A stretch of 64,000 nucleotides of DNA from Serratia ureilytica (GTDB taxonomy: Bacteria; Pseudomonadota; Gammaproteobacteria; Enterobacterales; Enterobacteriaceae). The position numbers and the translations under genes are program-made. Numbering within the stretch: the stretch's first letter is position 1; each line of letters begins with the position of its first letter. The stretch is taken from assembly GCF_013375155.1 (NCBI RefSeq), contig NZ_JABXOF010000001.1:186001-250000 (forward strand), written 5' to 3'. Positions 35,477-45,380 of this stretch are shown piece after piece. The notes under the pieces were generated by a model, which was not told where the DNA came from, made no database searches, and worked only from the letters and a program-made list of their open reading frames with translations.

Positions 35477-36442
35477 GTGGAAAAAAAGAAAACCTTCCCG
35501 CAGCAGAAAAGCGGCCTGCATCCGCGCAACCGTCATCGTTCGCGCTACGACTTCCCGGCGCTGATCGCCAGCTGCCCGGCGCTGGCGCCGTTCGTAAAAC
35601 CGAACGCCTGGGGCGATGTCTCGGTGGATTTCGCCGATCCGGCGGCGGTGAAAATGCTCAACCGTGCGTTGCTGCAACACTTTTACGGCATCGAACACTG
35701 GGATATTCCGGCTGATTACCTGTGCCCGCCGATCCCCGGCCGCGCCGACTATCTGCACCACCTGGCGGATCTGCTGGCGACCAGCAACGGCGGCGAGGTC
35801 CCGCGCGGCAAGGGCGTGGCGATCCTCGACGTCGGCGTCGGCGCCAACTGCATTTACCCGATCGTCGGCCTGCGCGAATACGGCTGGCGTTTCACCGGCT
35901 CCGAAATCGATCCGGTGTCGCTGAACGCAGCCAAAATGATCGTCGAAATGAACCCGACGCTGCGCAACAGCGTGCGTCTGCGGCTGCAAAAACAGCCTGA
36001 GCTGATTTTTAGCGGCATCATCGGCGCGGCCGAGAAATTCGACGCGACCCTGTGCAACCCGCCGTTCCACGCGTCCGAGCAGGAAGCGCGCGCCAGCACC
36101 CGCCGCAAGCTGCATAAATTGGGCAAAGGGGAAGTGGCCGACAAGCCGGTGCAAAACTTCGGCGGCAAGAACAACGAGCTGTGGTGCGAAGGCGGCGAAG
36201 AAGCCTTTGTGCGCAAGATGGTGGAAGAGAGCGTCAGCAAGGCCAATAACTGCCTGTGGTTCACCTCGCTTATCTCGAAAAACACCACGTTGCCGGCCAT
36301 CTACCATGCGCTGAAAGTGGCGGGGGCGGCCGAGGTGCGCACCATCGAGATGGCGCAAGGGCAGAAGATCAGCCGCTTCGTCGCCTGGACCTTCCATGAC
36401 GCCGAGCAACAGGCCGCCTGGGTAGCTGAACGCTGGCGTTAA
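35477..36442 (+). CDS. rlmF: 23S rRNA (adenine(1618)-N6)-methyltransferase RlmF
   Basis: SAM-dependent methyltransferase that modifies A1618 of 23S rRNA, 321 residues (E. coli 308). GLHPRNRHRSRYDFPAL starts the family N-terminal domain, and the SAM motif ILDVGVGANCIYP and the catalytic NPPF motif (CNPPFHASEQ) are both present. The start is GTG 35477, preceded by AAGAGAG; longer ATG readings upstream (to 35357) run through promoter sequence. The position in front of ybiO is as in E. coli, but with a chemoreceptor and a TetR operon inserted between. Confidence 0.92.
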   Translation: MEKKKTFPQQKSGLHPRNRHRSRYDFPALIASCPALAPFVKPNAWGDVSVDFADPAAVKMLNRALLQHFYGIEHWDIPADYLCPPIPGRADYLHHLADLLATSNGGEVPRGKGVAILDVGVGANCIYPIVGLREYGWRFTGSEIDPVSLNAAKMIVEMNPTLRNSVRLRLQKQPELIFSGIIGAAEKFDATLCNPPFHASEQEARASTRRKLHKLGKGEVADKPVQNFGGKNNELWCEGGEEAFVRKMVEESVSKANNCLWFTSLISKNTTLPAIYHALKVAGAAEVRTIEMAQGQKISRFVAWTFHDAEQQAAWVAERWR

Positions 36443-36448
36443 TCTTCC

Positions 36449-36474
36449 CGGCGCCGGTTATCCTGCCGGCGCCG
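36449..36474 (+). terminator. Hairpin after rlmF
   Basis: CGGCGCCGG and CCGGCGCCG form a 9-bp stem around an 8-base loop, 7 bases after the rlmF stop. No strong T run follows (ACAAAAATCC), so this is a weak or rho-assisted end. Confidence 0.45.
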
Positions 36475-36737
36475 ACAAAAATCCGCATTTTACCTTTCAA
36501 TTTTCATCACTTACGTTATTCTCAATACAGTTATTCATAATAAAAATCTTAGGTTGTTGGTTTATTTAAATTCGAATAATTACTTTACTGAATAAATAAA
36601 TTTAATCCGGTTAAGAGCAATAACCAGAAGGATCGGCGCTGCCCGCTCCTTCCGCGATGGCACGTCTGCGTGTGGGCGCGGCATGTGGCCAGACAAAATA
36701 AGAAAAGCGCGATCATCTGCCACAAGGACTACACCCT
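36475..36737. other. AT-rich upstream region of the soluble chemoreceptor gene
   Basis: About 260 bases with no gene. The centre is much more AT-rich than the flanks (ATAATAAAAATCTTAGG...TTTATTTAAATTC), as expected for a promoter region or an H-NS target. I could not assign a specific promoter with confidence. Confidence 0.5.
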
Positions 36738-38042
36738 ATGCTGTTACAATTCAGTCAGTTAACTACCCACAAAGGCGCCGAGCTGAGCGCGATAGAACAC
36801 GCCGTTCCCATGATTGTATTCTCGCCCGACGGCACGGTATTGCGCGCCAACGATCTCTTTCTCAGCACGCTCGGATTTCAACGCGATGATGTGATAGGCC
36901 GGCATCACCGTATTTTCTGCGATCCGAACTATGTCGCCAGCCCGTTATATCGCGAACATTGGGAGACGCTGAATAAAGGGCAACCCATCACGGACACGAT
37001 AAAGCGCATCGCGAAAAACGGCGAGGCGGTGTGGCTGCAGGGCACCTATGCGCCGGTGCTGAATAAACAGGGTAAGGTGGTGGAAATCGTCAAGATTGCC
37101 AGCGAAGTGACCGAGCGAGTGACCCAGGCGCAGGAACACCGCAGCCTGCTGGCGGCGCTGAATCGCTCGATGGCGATGATTTCTTTCACGCCGCAGGGCG
37201 ACATTGTCAGCGCCAACGACAATATGCTGGCGCTGATGGGCTATCGGCTGGATGAGGCGTGCGGGCAGTCGCATGCGGTGCTGTGCCCACCGGCGTTCGC
37301 CGCTTCCGACGACTATCGGCGGCATTGGCAGCGCCTGGCGCGCGGCGAGTTCATCACCGGGCGTTTTGAGCGCGTCAACCGGCGCGGCGAACGGGTCTGG
37401 CTGGAGGCCAGCTATAACCCGATCCTCGACAACGACGGCCAGGTGGTGAAAGTGGTGAAGATCGCCCAGGACATCACCCGGCTGATACAACAGCAGCAGC
37501 ATGAAGAAGAGATGGTGCGCAACGCGCATCATCTGTCGCTCGATACCGACCGGCAGGCGGCGCAGGGCGCGGTCATCGTGCAGCAGGCGGTGAAGGGCAT
37601 GCAGCAGGTCGAAGCGGCGGCGCGCGAAACGTCGGACGTGGTCACCGAGCTTGGCAAGTGCTCTCAGCAGATCGGCACCATCGTCGAAGCCATTCGTAAA
37701 ATTGCCTCGCAAACCAATCTGCTGGCGATTAACGCCTCCATCGAAGCCGCCCACGCCGGTGAGCACGGGCGCGGTTTTGCGGTGGTGGCCAACGAGGTGC
37801 GCACGCTGGCGGAACAGTCGCGCAAGGCGGCGACCGAGATCGAACGCATGACCAAGTCTATCCAGCAAGGCGTGGCGGCGGCGATCGCCGGCATGGCGAC
37901 CTGCGTGGAACAGGCCGGCGGCGGTGTGGCATTGACCCATGACGCCGGAGAAGTGATCAACCAGGTCAACATCGGCATGCATGACGTCGTGAAACTGATG
38001 CAGGCGTTTACGTCGGTGAAGCAGGGCGACGCGCTGCACTGA
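36738..38042 (+). CDS. Soluble PAS-PAS methyl-accepting chemoreceptor (BdlA-like)
   Basis: A 434-residue cytoplasmic sensor without membrane segments. Two PAS domains (about 15-125 and 135-250) each end with a PAC-like motif, [15 protein letters not shown] and [15 protein letters not shown]. The C-terminal signalling hairpin (about 260-400) contains the MCP tip, [36 protein letters not shown], which binds CheA/CheW in chemoreceptors. The layout matches Pseudomonas BdlA (two PAS plus MA, about 417 residues), a biofilm dispersion sensor. The ligand or cofactor (heme or FAD) is not decided. A terminator follows. Confidence 0.87.
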   Translation: MLLQFSQLTTHKGAELSAIEHAVPMIVFSPDGTVLRANDLFLSTLGFQRDDVIGRHHRIFCDPNYVASPLYREHWETLNKGQPITDTIKRIAKNGEAVWLQGTYAPVLNKQGKVVEIVKIASEVTERVTQAQEHRSLLAALNRSMAMISFTPQGDIVSANDNMLALMGYRLDEACGQSHAVLCPPAFAASDDYRRHWQRLARGEFITGRFERVNRRGERVWLEASYNPILDNDGQVVKVVKIAQDITRLIQQQQHEEEMVRNAHHLSLDTDRQAAQGAVIVQQAVKGMQQVEAAARETSDVVTELGKCSQQIGTIVEAIRKIASQTNLLAINASIEAAHAGEHGRGFAVVANEVRTLAEQSRKAATEIERMTKSIQQGVAAAIAGMATCVEQAGGGVALTHDAGEVINQVNIGMHDVVKLMQAFTSVKQGDALH

Positions 38043-38052
38043 GTTTGCCGGG

Positions 38053-38080
38053 CGCCGCCCCTGAAAGCGGGGCGGCGTTT
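38053..38080 (+). terminator. Terminator after the chemoreceptor gene
   Basis: CGCCGCCCC and GGGGCGGCG form a 9-bp stem around a 7-base loop, followed by TTTGTCTCTT. It ends the chemoreceptor transcript. Confidence 0.65.
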
Positions 38081-38150
38081 GTCTCTTCCCACCGATCTCT
38101 GCGCCGTTGAGCCGCGGTTCAATTTTACCGGTCTATGCTAGACTTGAAAG

Positions 38151-38168
38151 TGAACGAACGTTCGTTCA
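38151..38168. promoter_or_regulatory. 18-bp palindromic TetR operator candidate
   Basis: TGAACGAACGTTCGTTCA is a perfect palindrome about 55 bases before the TetR ATG, overlapping the expected promoter. TetR proteins commonly bind such sites as dimers and repress their own operon. It would also control the downstream GNAT and hydrolase genes. Confidence 0.7.
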
Positions 38169-38222
38169 TTTTTTTGTATCAATTTACGGCGCCCAGCGCC
38201 CTCATTGCTTCGGGAGCTGCCG

Positions 38223-38792
38223 ATGGGAAACCGAGAAAAGATTGTCGACGCTGCGCTGCACAGCTTTACCCATAAGGGATTTCACCAGACCAGCATGCGG
38301 GATATCGCCCAGGCGGCGGGCGTCAGCGTGGGCAACCTCTATAACCATTTTTCCGGCAAGGAGGCGCTGATCGGCGAGATCGCGCTGCTGGAAAACGGCG
38401 TATTCGCCGAGTTCGCCGCCGCATTGCGGGCCGAGAAAAAGCGGCCGAAACAGGCGCTGTCGGCCTTTTTCACCGCCTATCACGCTTTTGTCGCCGAACC
38501 GGACAATGTGCAACTGTCGGCGGAGATTGTGGCTGAAGTGGCGCGTAACCCGGCATTGGCCGAGCCGTTCAGCGCCAACCAGCGGCAGTTGATTGAGGCG
38601 CTGGCGACGACGATCGCTGAGGCTCAGCAAATCGGCGAGATCGCGCCGGCGATAGCGCCCTTGCCGCTCGCGCAGCTGGTGCTGGACGTGATCGAAAGCC
38701 AGGCTTGGCGGCAGGCGATCTTCGCGTCGCCTTCGCCGGAGGCGATCACGCCGGTGCGGCTGTTGGAACAGCTGCTCTACCGCCAACCCTAG
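38223..38792 (+). CDS. TetR family regulator
   Basis: A 189-residue repressor. The N-terminal HTH (about 1-50) reads REKIVDAALHSFTHKGFHQTSMRDIAQAAGVSVGNLYNHFSGKEALIGEI, and the C-terminal helical domain binds an unknown ligand. The start ATG is 38223. It is the first of three genes with small gaps or overlaps (TetR, GNAT, hydrolase), with a perfect palindrome upstream. Confidence 0.9.
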   Translation: MGNREKIVDAALHSFTHKGFHQTSMRDIAQAAGVSVGNLYNHFSGKEALIGEIALLENGVFAEFAAALRAEKKRPKQALSAFFTAYHAFVAEPDNVQLSAEIVAEVARNPALAEPFSANQRQLIEALATTIAEAQQIGEIAPAIAPLPLAQLVLDVIESQAWRQAIFASPSPEAITPVRLLEQLLYRQP

Positions 38793-38803
38793 TCGAGGTT
38801 GAT

Positions 38804-39442
38804 ATGTTGCACATTGAGCCTTATCGCGACGCTGACCGCCTGCAAACGGCGGCGTTGATCTACGCCGCGTTCTGCGACAAATTCCAGCGCGCGCGCAGTC
38901 TGAGCGCCCGCCTTCAGTGGCGTCTGTTCTATCGGCTGTGGCGTTGGCGGCAAAGCGGCAGCCGGGAGCGCAGCTTCGTGGTGAAACAGGATGAACAGGT
39001 GGTGGCGGTCTTTGCCCTGAATGCCATCGATGGCGAGAACCGCGCTGGGCCACGTCCGCGCGCCTTGCCGATTTGGCGGCTGTGTCGCCGCTATGGCTGG
39101 CTGAACGTTTGGCGTATGTATCTGCAAATTGCGGTGTTGCAGCACACCCCGGCGGCCGATGAGCTGTATCTTTCCTACCTGGCGGTGGCCGAGAGTCAGC
39201 GCGGCAAAGGGGTGGGCAGGCGACTGCTGCAGTGGATGAACGACTACGCCGCCGAACAAGGCGCAGGCCGGCGCCTGAGCCTGCACGTCAGCCGGCGCAA
39301 CGTGGATGCGCAGCGCCTGTATCGGCGCTGCGGTTTTCAGGTGCGGCGCGAAGAACATTACGCCTCGCTGGGCTTGTTGTTCGGCCAGGCCGATTGGGTG
39401 TTGATGGAGAAACGCAGCGGGGAGGCGACGTGCGCAGAATAG
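38804..39442 (+). CDS. GNAT family N-acetyltransferase
   Basis: A 212-residue acetyltransferase. The acetyl-CoA motif is LAVAESQRGKGVGRRLLQW (about 125-140), then VSRRNVDAQRLYRRCGFQV, the C-terminal GNAT segment. It begins 11 bases after the TetR stop, with GAGGTT as ribosome site, and overlaps the hydrolase start by 13 bases. The substrate is unknown. Confidence 0.85.
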   Translation: MLHIEPYRDADRLQTAALIYAAFCDKFQRARSLSARLQWRLFYRLWRWRQSGSRERSFVVKQDEQVVAVFALNAIDGENRAGPRPRALPIWRLCRRYGWLNVWRMYLQIAVLQHTPAADELYLSYLAVAESQRGKGVGRRLLQWMNDYAAEQGAGRRLSLHVSRRNVDAQRLYRRCGFQVRREEHYASLGLLFGQADWVLMEKRSGEATCAE

Positions 39443-40440
39443 GGCTGTGTCTCGTGGCGCTGCTCTTGCCGGTGCTCGGCTGGGTGATTTACGTCAACGA
39501 CTTTCGCTTTGTCACCGAACCGGTCGTGGTGACCGCCGGTGGCAATCGGCTGACCGGCACGCTGGTGCTGCCGGAGCATGCGCCGGTGAAGCCCGGCGTC
39601 GTGGTGTTCGTGCACGGCGATGGGCCGGCCAACGCCAGCCGCGACGAAGGCTATTACGGCATTTGGGAGACGATGGCGCAGCAGGGCTATACGGTTTTAT
39701 CCTTCGATAAGCCGGGCGTGGGCGGCTCCGGCGGCAACTGGCTGCATCAGACCATGGCGGATCGCGCGCGGGAAACCGTCGATATCATCGACTGGGCCCG
39801 GCGGGACGGGCGCTTCGATGCGCGCTGCGTGGGGCTGTGGGGCACCAGTCAGGCGGGGTGGGTGATGCCGGAGGTGGCGCGTTTGCGCCCCGACATCGCG
39901 TTTACGCTCGCGGTGGCGCCGGCGATCAACTGGCTGCGGCAGGGGCGCTACAACACCCGGGCGGCGATGGCGGCGGCAGGGGACGATGAAGCGTCGATCG
40001 CCGCGCGCGAGGCGCACTGGCGCCACATCCAAACGCTGCTCGAACAGCCGGACGGCTACGAACAGTACCGCCGTGAGTCTGGCGCTGCCGCTGCATTGAG
40101 CGCCGGCCGCTGGCGCTTTATTCGCGCCAACATGGCCAGCGACGCGACGGCGGGATTGCGGCATTTCGCCACGCCGGTGCACCTGATCCTGGGCGGGCGC
40201 GACGTCAACGTGGACGCGGACGAAACCGAGCGCGTGTATCGGCAAACGATCCCGGCCTCGCTGCTGACGGTGACGCGCATCGACGAGGCCGATCATGTGA
40301 TGGTCAAGCCGCTGTTCGCGCGCCATCCGTGGCTGATCAACGTGGTGGGCCTGTTTGCCCCGCGCTCGGTGCAATACGACGCCTACCGGCAGGACGTGGC
40401 GGCCTTCCTGGCCGCTCAGCCCTGCGGGCGCGGGCGCTAA
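39430..40440 (+). CDS. Alpha/beta hydrolase with N-terminal membrane anchor
   Basis: A 336-residue serine hydrolase. The N-terminus (residues 2-20, RRIGLCLVALLLPVLGWVI) is a membrane anchor or signal. The core includes the oxyanion HGDG motif (VFVHGDGPA), the nucleophile elbow GTSQAG, and a C-terminal catalytic His in DEADHVMV. The start is GTG 39430, preceded by GGAGG. It is the last gene of the TetR operon. The substrate is unknown. Confidence 0.84.
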   Translation: MRRIGLCLVALLLPVLGWVIYVNDFRFVTEPVVVTAGGNRLTGTLVLPEHAPVKPGVVVFVHGDGPANASRDEGYYGIWETMAQQGYTVLSFDKPGVGGSGGNWLHQTMADRARETVDIIDWARRDGRFDARCVGLWGTSQAGWVMPEVARLRPDIAFTLAVAPAINWLRQGRYNTRAAMAAAGDDEASIAAREAHWRHIQTLLEQPDGYEQYRRESGAAAALSAGRWRFIRANMASDATAGLRHFATPVHLILGGRDVNVDADETERVYRQTIPASLLTVTRIDEADHVMVKPLFARHPWLINVVGLFAPRSVQYDAYRQDVAAFLAAQPCGRGR

Positions 40441-40442
40441 CC

Positions 40443-42662
40443 TCAGATCGCCGCGGGCGGCGCCTGCTCGTCATGCGGCTGCGGCGCGCGGGAAATCTGC
40501 ATCGCCTGCTGCGGCATGCCGATGCCGGCCCGATCGAAATGGATTTTCACCAGCCGGTCGAGGGCGTATTGCACCACCCACTGTTTCAGCGCCTGCGTGC
40601 GCACCGTCACGCGGGTGGTGAACGAGCGATCGCCCAGCGCCACCACGCCGTTGAAGACCGGCTCGCCAATCAGGAAATGCTTCACCTGTTCATCCTGCTT
40701 CAGCGCCTCGATGGCCTGATGCAGCACCGCATTGACCCGATCGATGTCCTCGTCGCGGCTGACGGTGTAATTGGCGCGGTATACCCCGAACTCACGCGCA
40801 TAGTTGGCCAGCGTGGTGATCGAAGAGTACGGCACGATGTGATAGACGCCGTAGTCGTCGCGCAGGCCGATCGAGCGGATGGTCATGCGCTCCACGGTGC
40901 CGGTGATGCCGCTGACGGTCACGTATTCGCCGGTGTTCATGCCGTTTTCAAACTGGATGAACACGCCGGTGATCACGTCTTTCACCAGCGTCTGGGCGCC
41001 GAAGCTGATGGCCAGCCCCAGCGCGCCGGCGCCCGCCAGCAGCGGCGCGATGTTCAGTCCGACCTGCGACAGCACGATCATCACGGTGATGGTGCTGATA
41101 ACGATAGCCAACACGTTGCGAAACAGCGTCAGCAGCGTGCGTTCGCGCGCGCTCGGCCGCACGCCGTTGCTCAGCTCCAGCGCCAGGCGGTGCTCGATGA
41201 TGCTGGCCATCAGCGTCCAGCTAAACACGGCGATCAACAGGATCAGCAGAATATGCACCAGCCCGCCGAGCGTCCGCTGGCCATTTTCGCTGCCCGCCCA
41301 TTGATACAGGTTGATCAGATGCCACGCATCAAGCAGAAACAGCGTCACTGCCAGCACCACCATCACCCGCAGTATCTTCAACCCGTTGGGGATGTAAGAG
41401 TTGATGCGCCGCTCGAGCATCGGATAGCGTAAATTGACGTCGCTCGGCAGCGAAATGCGGCGGAAAATCCAGCGGGTCAGCATGCCGGACAGCAGGGCGC
41501 CGACGCCGACCACCAGCAGGCTTTTTACCGTGGCGTTCATCATAAAGCGCAGGCTGTTGCCGATGTCGAACTGGGACAGCACGAACAGCACCAGAAAATA
41601 GGCGATCGCCAGCAGGTGCCAGACATGCCCCAGCCCGCGCAGGATCACGCTGAAAAATGCCATCGACCGTTCGGCCAGCAGGTTGATCTGTTGCTGTATC
41701 GGTTTGCGGTTGTGCAGGATCAGCCAAATGGCGTACAGCGTCAGCGCCAGCATCACCACCAGATTGACGGCGGCGGCGGCCGAATAGCTGATCTGCACCG
41801 CCACCACCGGCACCACCACCATCAGGCCATAGCCGATCAGGCCGCTGAGCCAGGCGAGGCGGGTGTTCCAATAGCGTGCGCTCCGATCGCTGAAGGGGAA
41901 CGGGCGCAGATAGTCGAAGCTGGGGGCGAAAATCAGCCGCAGCACCGCCTTGAAAAATTCAATTACCGCGAAGGCGCTGAGAAACAGGGTCTGCAGCCGC
42001 AGAATGGTGGCGCTGTCGGCGTGGACGTGGCGGGCAAACAGGTTGCCTGCCGCCAGCGCCAGCAGCAGCACCAGCAGATCGATGGCGAAAGCGCCGAGAA
42101 TGGCGGCGGGGCGCTTATACCACGGGCCGCGCTGCAGCCTGGCGTTGTGCCCCCAACTGCCCATGCGCTTGTACAGCGGCGCGATCAGCCGGCGGATCAG
42201 GTGGAACAGCGCAAAGGTGACCGCCACCGTCAGCAGAAAGTAGCCCAGCGCGCGGAAAAAGCCGGCGGGATTGAAAACGCGCTTCGGGCCGGAATCGATC
42301 AGCTTTTGCAGCGCGCCGAGCTTCTGGTTAAAGGTGCCGATGCCTTCCTGCGCCAGCGAGTTCAGGCTGTCGCTCAGCGTAACGGGCGTCGATTCCTCCG
42401 GCGTTGCCGGCGCGGCGGCCGCAGCGTCGCCGGCGGTCTGTTTCAGGTGGTCGATGAGTTCCGCGCGCGCTTGGTCGTCTTGCAGTAGATCGGCCAGCGC
42501 GGCGTAGGCGGCTTTCTGCTGCTCGCTCTTGTCGGCGGGCGCAGGCGGCGCGTTTTGCGCCAGCGCCGGTGGTGCGAAGACGCTCAGGGTCAACAGCAGC
42601 AGCAGGAAAAGCAGGTGTTCTCGCAGATGAGAACCTCGTCGGGAGTCTGCGTTTGGCGGCAT
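40443..42662 (-). CDS. ybiO: Mechanosensitive channel YbiO
   Basis: Large MscS-family channel of 739 residues (E. coli YbiO 741). The signal peptide ends near FAPPALAQN, then a periplasmic helical domain, several membrane helices, and the conserved MscS core: pore helix region with GLNIAPLLAGAGALGLAISFGAQTLVKDVITGVFIQFENGMNTGEYV and the beta domain with VSGITGTVERMTIRSIGLRDDYGVYHIVPYSSI. It opens on strong osmotic downshock to release solutes. Position before glnQ is as in E. coli. The start at 42662 follows AGAGGA. Confidence 0.93.
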   Translation of the reverse strand: MPPNADSRRGSHLREHLLFLLLLLTLSVFAPPALAQNAPPAPADKSEQQKAAYAALADLLQDDQARAELIDHLKQTAGDAAAAAPATPEESTPVTLSDSLNSLAQEGIGTFNQKLGALQKLIDSGPKRVFNPAGFFRALGYFLLTVAVTFALFHLIRRLIAPLYKRMGSWGHNARLQRGPWYKRPAAILGAFAIDLLVLLLALAAGNLFARHVHADSATILRLQTLFLSAFAVIEFFKAVLRLIFAPSFDYLRPFPFSDRSARYWNTRLAWLSGLIGYGLMVVVPVVAVQISYSAAAAVNLVVMLALTLYAIWLILHNRKPIQQQINLLAERSMAFFSVILRGLGHVWHLLAIAYFLVLFVLSQFDIGNSLRFMMNATVKSLLVVGVGALLSGMLTRWIFRRISLPSDVNLRYPMLERRINSYIPNGLKILRVMVVLAVTLFLLDAWHLINLYQWAGSENGQRTLGGLVHILLILLIAVFSWTLMASIIEHRLALELSNGVRPSARERTLLTLFRNVLAIVISTITVMIVLSQVGLNIAPLLAGAGALGLAISFGAQTLVKDVITGVFIQFENGMNTGEYVTVSGITGTVERMTIRSIGLRDDYGVYHIVPYSSITTLANYAREFGVYRANYTVSRDEDIDRVNAVLHQAIEALKQDEQVKHFLIGEPVFNGVVALGDRSFTTRVTVRTQALKQWVVQYALDRLVKIHFDRAGIGMPQQAMQISRAPQPHDEQAPPAAI

Positions 42663-42778
42663 GGTTCCTCTCTTTGGCGTTCTGTGATCGGCGGATGTCA
42701 GAGCAATACGATGAAAAACAATCAATATAGTAGGAAAGGAAGCGCGATGGGGCGTGGGAGAGCGTGCGGAATGAAAGC

Positions 42779-42801
42779 GGCGGGCGCGTGGCGCGCCCGC
42801 C
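42779..42801 (-). terminator. GC-rich terminator after glnQ
   Basis: GGCGGGCGCG and CGCGCCCGCC form a 10-bp stem around a 3-base loop, 16 bases past the glnQ stop on the minus strand; the following bases GCTTTCATTCC contain only short T runs. Confidence 0.55.
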
Positions 42802-42816
42802 GTTAAACCGCCAGGA

Positions 42817-43539
42817 TCAGGAAACGTGCTGCAGGAATTCCTGCAGACGCGGGCTCGGCGGATGGTTGATCAGATCGTGCGGGTTGCCGTCTTCGGCAAT
42901 CCGGCCCTTGTCGATAAAGATCAGGCGCGACGCCACTTTTTCGGCAAAGCCGACTTCGTGGGTGACGATGACCATCGTCATGCCTTCCTCGGCCAGGTCT
43001 TGCATCACCTTAAGCACTTCGTGGCGCAGCTCCGGATCGAGCGCGGAGGTCGGCTCGTCGAACAGCATCATTTTCGGCTTCACCGCCAGCGCGCGCGCGA
43101 TCGCCACGCGCTGCTGCTGGCCGCCCGACAGTTCGGACGGGTAGTGGTGGGCGCGCTCAGCCAGACCGACCTTGGCCAGCAGCTCGCGCGCCAGCTTTTC
43201 CGCATCGGACTTCTTCGCGCCGCGCACGCGGATCGGGCCGAAGGCGACGTTTTCCAGCGCCGTCAGGTGCGGGAACAGGTAGAACTGCTGGAATACCATG
43301 CCGGCTTCCTGGCGGATCAACCGATCGTCTACTTTCGGATCGTTGGCTTTCAGGCCATCGACGATCAGATCGCCGCTGGTCACTTCTTCCAGCTTGTTGA
43401 TGCAGCGCAGCAGGGTGGATTTGCCGGAGCCGGACGGCCCGATGATCACCACCACTTCGCCTTTGTCGATCTTCAAATCGATGTTGTGCAGCACCTGGGT
43501 TTGGCCAAAATGCTTGGAGACGTTTTTAAATTCAATCAC
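42817..43539 (-). CDS. glnQ: Glutamine ABC transporter ATPase GlnQ
   Basis: ATP-binding subunit of the glutamine importer, 240 residues (E. coli 240). Walker [10 protein letters not shown], signature LSGGQQQR and Walker B MMLFDEP are present, followed by the H-loop VIVTHE. It overlaps glnP by 4 bases and is the last gene of glnHPQ. A GC-rich terminator follows. Confidence 0.97.
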   Translation of the reverse strand: MIEFKNVSKHFGQTQVLHNIDLKIDKGEVVVIIGPSGSGKSTLLRCINKLEEVTSGDLIVDGLKANDPKVDDRLIRQEAGMVFQQFYLFPHLTALENVAFGPIRVRGAKKSDAEKLARELLAKVGLAERAHHYPSELSGGQQQRVAIARALAVKPKMMLFDEPTSALDPELRHEVLKVMQDLAEEGMTMVIVTHEVGFAEKVASRLIFIDKGRIAEDGNPHDLINHPPSPRLQEFLQHVS

Positions 43540-44195
43540 AGGATTTTCATCCTTCTTTCCAGACGACGCAGCACGAAGCTCAGCACCAGAGTAATAATCA
43601 GGTAGATAACCGCCACGGCGCTCCAGATTTCCAGCGCGCGGAAGTTACCGGCAATAATTTCCTGACCCTGACGGGTCAGCTCCGCCACGCCGATCACGAT
43701 GAACAGCGAGGTGTCTTTGATGCTGATGATCCACTGGTTGCCCAGCGGCGGCAGCATGCGGCGCAGCGCCAGCGGCATAATGACGTAGCGGATGGTTTCG
43801 CGGCGCGACAGGCCGAGCGCCAGCCCGGCTTCGCGGAAACCGTTATGGATAGACAGCACCGCGCCGCGGGTGATTTCCGCGATGTAGGCGCCGGAGTTGA
43901 TCATGATGGTCACCACCGCCGCGGTGAACGGATCGATGCGCAAATCGGTGAACGCCATCGGCAGGGCGAAGTAGATGAACATCACCTGCACCACGATCGG
44001 CGTGCCGCGGATCACTTCGATAAACACCAACGCGATGTGGTTGGCGATCCATCCGCCGTAGGTGCGGGCAAAGCCGGCGACGAGGCCGATGATCAGGCCG
44101 CCAATCAGACCGAGGACCGAAATCCACAGGGTCATTTTGGCGCCCTCTAACAAGATAGGAATGGCGGGCCAGATGGCGCTCCAGTCGAACTGCAT
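43536..44195 (-). CDS. glnP: Glutamine ABC transporter permease GlnP
   Basis: Inner-membrane permease of 219 residues (same as E. coli), identical over long stretches from memory: [13 protein letters not shown] at the start and [24 protein letters not shown]. The EAA loop is [29 protein letters not shown]. The start at 44195 is chosen over a reading to 44237. The gene follows glnH after about 100 bases that contain a stable hairpin. Confidence 0.96.
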   Translation of the reverse strand: MQFDWSAIWPAIPILLEGAKMTLWISVLGLIGGLIIGLVAGFARTYGGWIANHIALVFIEVIRGTPIVVQVMFIYFALPMAFTDLRIDPFTAAVVTIMINSGAYIAEITRGAVLSIHNGFREAGLALGLSRRETIRYVIMPLALRRMLPPLGNQWIISIKDTSLFIVIGVAELTRQGQEIIAGNFRALEIWSAVAVIYLIITLVLSFVLRRLERRMKIL

Positions 44196-44241
44196 GATAT
44201 TTCTCCCGGTGATCCCAAACGTGGGTATCAGATACAACGAA

Positions 44242-44269
44242 GCGCAGGGGGTTAAGCGACCCCCTGTGC
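44242..44269 (-). promoter_or_regulatory. Intercistronic hairpin between glnH and glnP
   Basis: GCGCAGGGGGT and ACCCCCTGTGC form an 11-bp stem (one wobble) around TAAGCG. On the minus strand it is followed by TTCGTTG, not a strong T run. It probably lowers read-through or protects the glnH mRNA end, giving more binding protein than permease. Confidence 0.55.
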
Positions 44270-44298
44270 TTAAGTTAATAGCGTGCCAAGTTCACCGC

Positions 44299-45069
<771 letters not shown>

Positions 45070-45100
45070 TTACCCATTTTTTATATTGCAGTTGGTGCCA

Positions 45101-45116
45101 TGAAAAAATCGTGCCA
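45101..45116 (-). promoter_or_regulatory. Near-consensus sigma-54 promoter of glnH
   Basis: On the minus strand, TGGCACGATTTTTTCA has a perfect -24 element (TGGCAC) but TC in place of GC at the -12 dinucleotide. It lies 60-75 bases upstream of the glnH ATG, downstream of NtrC-like sites. A weak match of this type is expected to rely on strong activation. Confidence 0.6.
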
Positions 45117-45187
45117 TGTTTTCAACTAATATAAAAACAAAGAGTTACTGCGTGATGTTGTGCCGTGACGGCGAATAGTTATGGTTA

Positions 45188-45236
45188 TGCACCACAATGA
45201 GGCACCGAAATGGTGCGTAAGAATTATCTTGGTGCA
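45188..45236. promoter_or_regulatory. NtrC-like binding sites upstream of glnH
   Basis: GCACC (45202-45206), 5-base centre GAAAT, GGTGC (45212-45216) match the NtrC pattern GCACC-N5-GGTGC. A half site TGCACC is at 45188-45193 and GGTGCA at 45231-45236. These are about 85-135 bases upstream of the sigma-54 promoter, a normal enhancer distance. Confidence 0.65.
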
Positions 45237-45380
45237 CGGGGCTATCATTAACCAAATTTTGGCTGTGAAACAACCGTTCTTTAACGTTTTTGCTTCAATA
45301 TTGATAACTAACTCTAACTTTCATGATCCATTGACGGTGCAAGCGTGGCCGCGAGAGGGGAAAAAGGGGAGCAGATAATG
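45237..45380. other. Region between the glnH enhancers and ybiI
   Basis: About 140 bases without a gene. It holds the 3' region of ybiI (minus strand) and an AT-rich segment with TTTAACGTTTTTGCTTC. I see no extra feature. Confidence 0.4.
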
